The notes under the pieces were generated by a model. That model did no database searches. It had not been told where the DNA came from and worked only from the letters and a program-made list of their open reading frames with translations. A DNA stretch of 49,874 nt from an uncultured Prevotella sp. (lineage in GTDB: Bacteria; Bacteroidota; Bacteroidia; Bacteroidales; Bacteroidaceae): the NCBI GenBank assembly GCA_900553595.1, contig USEC01000014.1, positions 1 through 49,874 on the forward strand. Direction: 5' to 3'. How positions within the stretch are numbered: position 1 is the first letter of the stretch; every line of letters starts with the position of its first letter. A program made the translations under genes and the position numbers. Below are positions 44,301 to 49,874 of this stretch, one piece after another.

Positions 44301-46916
44301 ATGGCGCTGCCTTCCTATTCGTTCGTGCCTTATCTCGCATGGGACGAAAGCTACATTCCGTTGCAGACACGATTCGGCGAGATGCCGGTGAAGTTCCTCG
44401 AGGAGCGCGAACTCGACCTTAGCCGCTTCAATGAAATAAGGATATGGAGAGGAAACTATATGCCTCCCTACGGCGAGGTACTCTGTGCCAAGGAGGAAAT
44501 GAAGGGTAGAAGCAACGCAATAAAACTGAAGTCGGATAAAGCCTTCGCCAAGATGGAGTCGGCGGATGCCCTGTCCGCTGTCGAAACAATGGCAGACCTC
44601 AGTGGAAACGATGCCGGTGCAGAAACCGACGACCACTCCTCTGCCGCCACTGCACAGCTGCGTGAGAACCTGAACGAGACCGCCTTCTTCTTCCCCGGAC
44701 TCACAACCGACGACAAAGGCAATGTCTCTATGAAGTTTACACTGCCTGAAAGCGTCACAACATGGCAGTTCTACGGATTGGCGCACGATAGAAATATGAA
44801 CAACGGAACGCTCAGTGCCGAGGCGGTAGCACAGAAAACGGTGATGGTGCAGCCTAATATGCCACGCTTTGTGCGCTCCAACGACAAGGGAACATTGCAG
44901 GTTCGCATAGCAAACACATCGGAAAAGAACGTAAACGGTACGGCACGCATGGTGCTGATAAATCCTGAAACCGACAAGGAGGTATATAAAAAAGATGTGA
45001 AATTCAGCGTTAAGGCGAACGAAACTACCGTTGCCGACTTCCCGTTCGACATGAAATCGGTGTCAAACGACGGCTTGCTCATCTGCCGTATCACTGCTTC
45101 CGGCCACGCATTCAGCGATGGCGAGCAGCATTATCTGCCCGTTCTGTCGGACAAGGAACTCGTCACCAACACCGTGGCATTCACACAAAACGGTGCGGGT
45201 ACGACTGTTATCGACCTCGAACCGCTCTTCCCCGTAAAGTCGAATACCAACCGTCTCACCGTGGAATACACCAATAATCCCGCATGGCTCATGGTACAGG
45301 CGTTGCCATCTGTTGCTTCCACCGACCGGGAGGACGCTATAAGCCTTGCCACTTCGTTCTATGCCAACAGCATCGGACGCAGCATCATGGCGTCATCGGA
45401 ATCCATTAGGAAAGTGGTGGAGTTGTGGAAGAATGAGAAGAACGATGAGACTTCACTGCAGAGCAGTATGGAAAAGAACCGCGAACTGAAGCAGATGGTG
45501 CTCGAAGAGACTCCCTGGCTTCTTCAGGCAGAGCGTGAAAGCGAGCAGAAACGAATGCTTGCGTCGTTCTTCGACGAGTCGCTCATCGACTATCGCTGTG
45601 CTGATGCCGTGTCGAAACTGCAACGCCTGCAATCCAACGACGGCTCCTTCGTATGGTGGAAGGGCATGAATTCCAGCCCATACATCACCGTTTCGGTGCT
45701 GACAACGCTTGTTCGGCTCAACGCAATGATTGGCAATCAGCAGCAGACAAGACTTATCACCGACCGCGCCTTCGCTTATCTGGCCAAGGAAGTGGCTCGT
45801 GAAGTGACCAATCTGAAGAAACTTGAGGCCAAAGGAAGCAAGAACCTGCGTCCGAGCGACATGGCTTTGAACTACCTTTACGCCTGTGCCATTGCCCACC
45901 GCAAGCTCTCTGCATCGGAAAAGAGCAACAATTCCTACCTCATCAACCTTGCAGCGCAGCAGAACGGAGCCTACAGTATCTACGAAAAGGCTATGTCGGC
46001 AGTGATAATGGCACAGTATCAGCACACTGAAGAAGCCAACGATTTGCTGCAAAGTCTCAAGGAATACACCGTATATAGCGAGGAAACGGGACGCTATTTC
46101 GACACCAACAAGGCCCAATATAGTTGGTACGACTACCGCATCCCGTCGCAAGTGGCGGCCATCGAAGCCCTGCAACTGCTCAATCCGGACGACAAACAGA
46201 CAATAAGCGATATGCAACGCTGGCTGTTGCAGTCGAAACGCACACAGAGTTGGGACACGCCCGTGAACTCGGTGAATGCCATTTACGCATTCTTGAAGAA
46301 CAATTCGCAGACCATTGCCGGCACCGACGCTCCGCTGACAACGCTTAAACTCAACGGAAGCAAGCTCCAAACACCTAAGGCAACAGCCGGACTCGGCTAT
46401 GTGAAGACCGCCAAAACGGGCAGCGATATGAAGTCGTTTACCGTCGAAAAAGCCACCGATGGCGTGTCATGGGGTGCTGTCTATGCCCAGTTCATGCAGC
46501 CTCTTGCCGACATTGAAGCCTCGCAAAGCGGTCTGACAGTGACGCGTCAGTTCATAATCGACGGCAAACCTCTCGCCGGCGACGACCTTACCATAAGCAA
46601 GGGCGACCGTGTTACGGTGAGAATCACCATCCGTGCCGAGCGCGACTACGACTTCGTTCAGGTGACAGACAAGCGTGAAGCGTGCCTCGAACCCGCCCAG
46701 CAATTGAGCGGATACATCCACGGTTATTACTGCACACCGAAGGATAATGCCACATATTATTACTTCGACCGCTTCGCAAAGGGTACTCATACAATTGAGA
46801 CCACATATTATGCCGACCGCAGTGGCACCTACCACAGCGGCGTCTGCACGGTGCAATGCGCTTACAGTCCCGAATATTCGGCACGCGCAGCAGCCTCGGT
46901 CATAACCGTAAAATGA
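41388..46916 (+). CDS. bacterial alpha-2-macroglobulin-like protein without thioester
   Basis: An 1842-residue exported protein. A signal peptide (1-21, ALA) is followed by a helical region (about 22-270), then macroglobulin-type beta domains, with TDRSIYRPGQTVHV near 507 and the A2M domain core FPGLTTDDKGNVSMKFTLP near 1100. An alpha/alpha toroid region follows from about 1310 (ALPSVASTDREDAISLATSF) to about 1640. The thioester motif CGEQ that traps proteases covalently is missing at the toroid start, so it can act only by physical trapping or as a scaffold. Bacterial relatives protect the envelope, often beside a pbpC gene; none is present here. DUF1573, ispH and GNAT genes follow on the same strand. 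Confidence 0.92.
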   Translation: MKKTAFATILIAFLLPVMALADSYTSLWKQYDAAVSKDHPRTQIKVLGEIITKATHEKAYGQLLKAQVASAQAITAISPDSLDPAVKRIEAAEAEAEQSGNKVLAAVYASALGTVYQQNPSLAPDAEEKSRAFFRKSLANPDVLSNTYTTAYEPFVIDGVDSRFFYDDMLHVIAIAAGDFNTLHDYYASHNLREGACLTALMKIKQKRDYGVTKVKKSKYMQSLDSLITEYADLPVAGELAIERYSFMSDAEDITAEDKMNYLNYALLKWGAWPRMNILRNAQRKLTLPMFHVSIGKTMLTEGQKRNVVVMSACNIGELKMTVSRINADGTTQLDPSNQKDYEKLRRSIDPAFTPQTDIRRYFGKADYEVSRDTLVIQPLSAGMYLVEFTTNNVKIAPERALLNVSRLYPLTESLPGNKIRVAVLDATTGEPVPEAVVEVITGYTNDKPDIKKYTCNADGEVCITYSGRAPESFRVCTATDKAFPFTRMNTRFYYSSARPVTKTTSLHTDRSIYRPGQTVHVAAIAYDYDSKTLEAEAVSGRQITLILRDANRKEVARHSVVTDEFGMATTDFVLPQNVLSGLFTVSADYGNVMYSAFSVEEYKRPTFTVEFDKLNTKYQNGDTVTVKGVAKSYAGVAVQGAKVVVKATRRPSMLWRYATGEARSETVLNDTITTSTDGTFSMRVPMVLPETEEEHPQRYYRIDIEAAVTDGAGETRLGSASIPLSDRPTLLSCDLPKKSLRDSLKTIRFDYRNNAGEEIDGDVTYFIDNLRRTCKANTEVKIDASQLASAQHTLTAYCGNDTISRNFVVFSLLDRKVAIDTHDWFYVSATQFPRDSSPVYVQVGSSDSVQHVVYTLMSGDRIISEGNINLHNSLKTKAISYREDFGDGVVLSVAWVKEGVAYRHTARITRPMPDTRLNMKWTTFRDRLTPGQKETWTLNITNPDGTPAKAQLLATLYDKSLDALRLHSMTMALPSYSFVPYLAWDESYIPLQTRFGEMPVKFLEERELDLSRFNEIRIWRGNYMPPYGEVLCAKEEMKGRSNAIKLKSDKAFAKMESADALSAVETMADLSGNDAGAETDDHSSAATAQLRENLNETAFFFPGLTTDDKGNVSMKFTLPESVTTWQFYGLAHDRNMNNGTLSAEAVAQKTVMVQPNMPRFVRSNDKGTLQVRIANTSEKNVNGTARMVLINPETDKEVYKKDVKFSVKANETTVADFPFDMKSVSNDGLLICRITASGHAFSDGEQHYLPVLSDKELVTNTVAFTQNGAGTTVIDLEPLFPVKSNTNRLTVEYTNNPAWLMVQALPSVASTDREDAISLATSFYANSIGRSIMASSESIRKVVELWKNEKNDETSLQSSMEKNRELKQMVLEETPWLLQAERESEQKRMLASFFDESLIDYRCADAVSKLQRLQSNDGSFVWWKGMNSSPYITVSVLTTLVRLNAMIGNQQQTRLITDRAFAYLAKEVAREVTNLKKLEAKGSKNLRPSDMALNYLYACAIAHRKLSASEKSNNSYLINLAAQQNGAYSIYEKAMSAVIMAQYQHTEEANDLLQSLKEYTVYSEETGRYFDTNKAQYSWYDYRIPSQVAAIEALQLLNPDDKQTISDMQRWLLQSKRTQSWDTPVNSVNAIYAFLKNNSQTIAGTDAPLTTLKLNGSKLQTPKATAGLGYVKTAKTGSDMKSFTVEKATDGVSWGAVYAQFMQPLADIEASQSGLTVTRQFIIDGKPLAGDDLTISKGDRVTVRITIRAERDYDFVQVTDKREACLEPAQQLSGYIHGYYCTPKDNATYYYFDRFAKGTHTIETTYYADRSGTYHSGVCTVQCAYSPEYSARAAASVITVK

Positions 46917-46986
46917 TGGTTCTGTGCCGGAATGCTGCCGGCACAGCCTACCGACAACGACAACAAAAGAAACAAGAAACAACAAT

Positions 46987-48072
46987 ATGAAGAACATTCT
47001 CATTGCCGCTTCGATGCTCGCCTTCGCCGTTTCCGGTGCCGATGCACAGCGGATTGAACCTATAAACAAGGTGGTGGATTGCGGACAGGTGACCTACCAG
47101 ACTCCCGTCACCGCCGAATTTGAAATAAAGAACAAGGACAACCACAGCATACGCATAAGCAATGTGCGCACAAGTTGCGGCTGCACCTCGGTGGATTATC
47201 CCAAGGGTGAAATCGTCGGCGACGCCGCATTCATGGTGCGTGTCACCTACGATGCGCAGACAATGGGCCGTTTCGAGAAGTTCATCGACATTTACACCGA
47301 CAACGGACAGTCGCCCCTCATGCTCACGATGCGCGGTACTGTGGTGAGAGAGGTGGTGGACTTCGGCGGTCCCTACGACTTCATGCTCGGCGACATCAAG
47401 GCCGACCGCAATGATTTGGAGTTTGATGATGTGAGCCGTGGTGAACGCCCGCAGCAGAAAATACACATCTTCAACAACACAAGCAATACCGTTGAACCCG
47501 TCGTTATGCACCTGCCGGCATACCTCGAAGCCGTGGTTTCGCCTTCAAAACTCAAACCGGCGCACGGCGGAGTGGTGACTGTGACCCTCGATTCCCGTAA
47601 ACTCAAGGACATGGGACTCACACAGACATCGGTGTATCTCGGCTCTTTCCCCGGCGACCGCGTGCACCGCAGCAAGGAAATAAGCGTGTCGGCGGTGCTG
47701 CTTCCCCAGTTCGACAACCTCACGCAAGCGCAGCTTGCCGTCGCTCCAAAGCTTTATATATCGACCGACGAACTCAACCTCGGTGCCTTCAACGGCAAGA
47801 AAAAACTGAAAGGCGACATCATTATTCGCAACGACGGACACTCGGAACTCAAGATAAACAATCTCCAGATGTTCACAAACGGCATACAGTTGTCGCTCGG
47901 CAAGACCAGACTCGCTCCCGGCGAGAGTACGAAACTCAAGATTACGGCTGAGCAACGCCAGTTGAAGACCGTCCGCCGCAGACCCCGTGTGCTCATGATA
48001 ACAAACGACCCGTCGCAGCCCAAGGTGGTAATCCGCATCAATGTGCAGACCGACGCTGCCACGAAGAAATAA
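46987..48072 (+). CDS. DUF1573-domain secreted protein
   Basis: A 361-residue exported protein. A signal peptide (1-20, GADA) is followed by an Ig-like DUF1573 domain with the hallmark FEIKNKDNHSIRISNVRTSC-GCTSVDYPKGE; two further similar beta domains follow (about 120-230 and 255-355, the last with IIIRNDGHSELKINNLQM). Such proteins occur widely in the Bacteroidetes periplasm without a defined role. The gene follows the macroglobulin by 70 bp and precedes ispH by 16 bp. ATG 46987 is used because it begins the signal peptide. Confidence 0.9.
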   Translation: MKNILIAASMLAFAVSGADAQRIEPINKVVDCGQVTYQTPVTAEFEIKNKDNHSIRISNVRTSCGCTSVDYPKGEIVGDAAFMVRVTYDAQTMGRFEKFIDIYTDNGQSPLMLTMRGTVVREVVDFGGPYDFMLGDIKADRNDLEFDDVSRGERPQQKIHIFNNTSNTVEPVVMHLPAYLEAVVSPSKLKPAHGGVVTVTLDSRKLKDMGLTQTSVYLGSFPGDRVHRSKEISVSAVLLPQFDNLTQAQLAVAPKLYISTDELNLGAFNGKKKLKGDIIIRNDGHSELKINNLQMFTNGIQLSLGKTRLAPGESTKLKITAEQRQLKTVRRRPRVLMITNDPSQPKVVIRINVQTDAATKK

Positions 48073-48088
48073 CAATCACGAGCCGAAG

Positions 48089-48955
48089 ATGATACAGATA
48101 GAGATTGACAGCGGCAGCGGCTTCTGCTTTGGAGTGACCACTGCCATCAAGAAAGCGGAGGAGGAACTTGCTAAAGGCAACACTCTCTACTGCTTGGGCG
48201 ACATCGTACACAACGGTATGGAGGTTGAACGGCTGCACGAATGCGGACTCGTCACCATCAACCACGACGAGCTTGAACGGCTGCACGACGTGAAAGTGCT
48301 GCTGCGTGCCCACGGCGAGCCGCCCGAAACCTACGCCATTGCACGCCGCAACAACATCGAGATAATCGATGCCACATGCCCCGTGGTGCTGCAACTGCAA
48401 CGCCGTATAAAGCGACAGTATGACGAACGCCCCGATGCCCAGATTGTGATATTCGGCAAGACGGGACACGCCGAAGTGCTCGGACTGGTGGGACAGACTC
48501 GCAGCAAGGCTATTGTGATAGAGAAGTTTGAGGATGTGAAGTGCCTCGATCTCTCGTGCGACATCTATCTTTATTCGCAGACGACAAAGAGTCTCGACGA
48601 GTTCCACCGCATCATCGAGTACCTGCAAAGCCACATCGCTCCCACAGCCATATTCCGAAGCTTCGACACTATATGCCGCCAAGTGGCCAACCGTATGCCC
48701 AATATCGCCGCTTTCGCGTCGCGCCACGATCTTATCCTCTTTGTCAGCGGGCGCAAGAGCAGCAATGGCAAGGTGCTGTTCAAGGAGTGCCACCGCGTGA
48801 ACCCCAACAGTTTCCAGATAGAAAACGCCGACGAAATAGACATGAGCTGGTTCAAAGGCGTTGCCACAGTGGGCATCTGCGGTGCCACAAGCACCCCGAA
48901 ATGGCTTATGGAGGAGTGTCGGGAGCACATCATCAAAGGCATCGCCGATGAATGA
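48089..48955 (+). CDS. ispH: 4-hydroxy-3-methylbut-2-enyl diphosphate reductase IspH
   Basis: A 288-residue iron-sulfur enzyme, last step of the MEP pathway, producing IPP and DMAPP for the prenyl synthase at 8.0-9.0 kb. The cluster cysteines are Cys13 (SGFCFGV), Cys97 (DATCPVV) and Cys196 (DTICRQVANR); the acid-base Glu is Glu129 in KTGHAEVLG, and YSQTTKS lines the pocket. The ATG at 48089 starts the conserved domain. It overlaps the following GNAT gene by 8 bp. Confidence 0.96.
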   Translation: MIQIEIDSGSGFCFGVTTAIKKAEEELAKGNTLYCLGDIVHNGMEVERLHECGLVTINHDELERLHDVKVLLRAHGEPPETYAIARRNNIEIIDATCPVVLQLQRRIKRQYDERPDAQIVIFGKTGHAEVLGLVGQTRSKAIVIEKFEDVKCLDLSCDIYLYSQTTKSLDEFHRIIEYLQSHIAPTAIFRSFDTICRQVANRMPNIAAFASRHDLILFVSGRKSSNGKVLFKECHRVNPNSFQIENADEIDMSWFKGVATVGICGATSTPKWLMEECREHIIKGIADE

Positions 48956-49463
48956 CATATCCATAGTCCGCGCCCGACTCCATGACGTCAGCTGCATCAT
49001 GGGCATCATGGAGGAGGCGAAAGGCATAATGCGTGCCGACGGAAACCCTACGCAATGGCCCGAAGGCTACCCCGCAACGCAGACGATAGAAGCCGACATC
49101 GCTTCCGGCAGCGGCTATCTGTGTGTTTCAAACGGTGTCGCTGTGGCATACTTCGCCTTTCTGAAAGGTCCCGACCCTACCTACACCGACATCCAGGGAG
49201 GCTCATGGCTTGCGCCGTCACACCCTTATTCCGTGCTTCACCGTGTGGCAAGCCGTGCCGGAACGCACGGCATCTTCAGCGCAGTGCTGCGCTTCTGTTC
49301 AGCCATTGACGCCAACATCCGTGTCGACACACACGCCGACAACCGCATCATGCAACACTGTCTGTTGCGCAACGGCTTCACACGGCGTGGCATAATCCAT
49401 GTTGCCGACGGTACGGAACGCATTGCCTATCAGCGTATTGCCAATGCTCTCGATGCCGTCTGA
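48948..49463 (+). CDS. GNAT family N-acetyltransferase
   Basis: A 171-residue acetyl-CoA-dependent transferase. Visible family parts are the N-terminal VRARLHDVSCIMGIMEEAK, a central beta sheet (GYLCVSNGVAVAYFAFLKG) and the C-terminal RVDTHADNRIMQHCLLRNGF, which ends in the usual RNGF motif. The substrate cannot be inferred. Its start overlaps the ispH stop by 8 bp, so translation is likely coupled. Confidence 0.88.
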   Translation: MNDISIVRARLHDVSCIMGIMEEAKGIMRADGNPTQWPEGYPATQTIEADIASGSGYLCVSNGVAVAYFAFLKGPDPTYTDIQGGSWLAPSHPYSVLHRVASRAGTHGIFSAVLRFCSAIDANIRVDTHADNRIMQHCLLRNGFTRRGIIHVADGTERIAYQRIANALDAV

Positions 49464-49543
49464 CCGTGCTTCGCTATCGACATGAACCGGCTTCGCGGCA
49501 CAACGTTGCGGTAATGGTTTTTCAAGTATAAAACGACAGCTTT

Positions 49544-49630
49544 TCAAACAAGGCTTGTTTGCACTCAAAACAAGACTTCTTTACGACTCAAAGAAGGCTT
49601 GTTCGCAGTGTAAACAAGCCTTGTTTGCGT
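49544..49630. repeat. palindrome array 5
   Basis: Four units spaced about 23-25 bp: CAAACAAGGCTTGTTTGC, AAAACAAGACTTCTTTACG, AAAGAAGGCTTGTTCGC and AAACAAGCCTTGTTTGCG. It follows the GNAT gene and may terminate the A2M operon. Confidence 0.8.
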
Positions 49631-49664
49631 TTGTATGGTTTTGTCGTTGAGTTTTGGGTAACCC

Positions 49665-49686
49665 AAATCGGTCTAATGACCGATTT
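49665..49686 (+). terminator. short hairpin, likely terminator
   Basis: AAATCGGTC (49665-49673), loop TAAT, GACCGATTT (49678-49686), then TTGTTC. A 9-bp stem with a moderate T tail, reading with the GNAT gene. Confidence 0.55.
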
Positions 49687-49783
49687 TTGTTCAAAATCAT
49701 GGTTGAAGCATATTTAACAGCTAAAAACTTGGAAAAGTACAGATAAATAACATTCGTTACGGCGGTAATACGAAAAATATAAG

Positions 49784-49791
49784 TAATTTTG
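49784..49791 (+). promoter_or_regulatory. -7 box for the gene leaving the window
   Basis: TAATTTTG is an exact TAnnTTTG. No perfect TTTG lies at the -33 position. Transcription would start about 65 nt before the ATG at 49863. Confidence 0.5.
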
Positions 49792-49862
49792 CAGCGATAC
49801 ATAAAACGGAATTTTACAAGATTATAATATAGTATTAACAGGTATAAAGTAATTAAATAAAT

Positions 49863-49874
49863 ATGAAGTTAATT
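49863..49874 (+). CDS. possible gene start cut by the window edge
   Basis: ATGAAGTTAATT at the very end follows a promoter-like box and an AT-rich leader, a usual setting for a start in this genome. Only four codons are visible, so the product is unknown. Confidence 0.35.

Noticed and set aside
49299..49568. 89-residue minus-strand frame starting MSANKPCLKSCRF
   Set aside because: It begins in palindrome array 5 and runs antisense through the GNAT gene; no domain and no promoter.

Overview
The window reads as a chromosomal segment of a member of the Bacteroidales, most likely Prevotellaceae (Prevotella in the broad sense). The reasons are Bacteroidetes-type promoters (TTTG, about 20 bp, TAnnTTTG) before many genes, weak or absent Shine-Dalgarno sequences, and a typical gene set: C10 (streptopain-like) protease, Omp28-like protein, TonB with a one-domain C terminus, thioester-less alpha-2-macroglobulin, DUF1573 protein and carboxypeptidase-regulatory-domain outer membrane barrel. 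No rRNA, CRISPR array or phage module is visible. The genus is inferred, not proven.

Layout. 1-7.2 kb: Fic protein; secreted set of Omp28-like protein, C10 protease and small membrane protein; tRNA-Ser(GGA) with a strong terminator. 7.2-9.8 kb: tonB, prenyl synthase and tatD, all on the minus strand. 9.87-13.67 kb: an AT-rich unit holding a truncated C39 peptidase gene, an outer membrane barrel gene with one in-frame stop, and a full IS982-family element. Its two outer ends are identical 102-bp inverted copies of the IS right end, and a 7-bp direct repeat (ATTTATT) flanks the whole 3.8 kb, as if it had moved as one composite element into the tonB/sulP intergenic region. 13.8-17.5 kb: SulP transporter and EttA, convergent.

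17.9-24.5 kb: purT, then an acyltransferase, a sugar 3,4-ketoisomerase, a DegT-type aminotransferase and a FemAB/GNAT-like transferase, which together suggest a 3-amino-3,6-dideoxyhexose for surface glycans; a UDP-glucose dehydrogenase with an odd insert faces them. 24.6-30.4 kb: PrsW-like membrane protease, 1030-residue TPR protein, zinc-ribbon membrane protein, small TerB-like protein and M48 metallopeptidase with the same zinc ribbon; this is the best candidate here for an uncharacterised membrane proteolysis system. 30.6-37.7 kb: inositol-monophosphatase-like enzyme, alpha-L-fucosidase, uracil permease, MBL hydrolase, RmuC and a secreted protein. 38.6-49.5 kb: YitT, MATE exporter, very large alpha-2-macroglobulin, DUF1573 protein, IspH and a GNAT acetyltransferase.

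The intergenic DNA is unusually structured. Six sites carry arrays of about 15-bp palindromes with core AAG(G/C)CTT, and three sites carry 135-157 bp inverted-repeat elements. In two convergent intergenic regions an array lies directly beside an inverted-repeat element in the same order.
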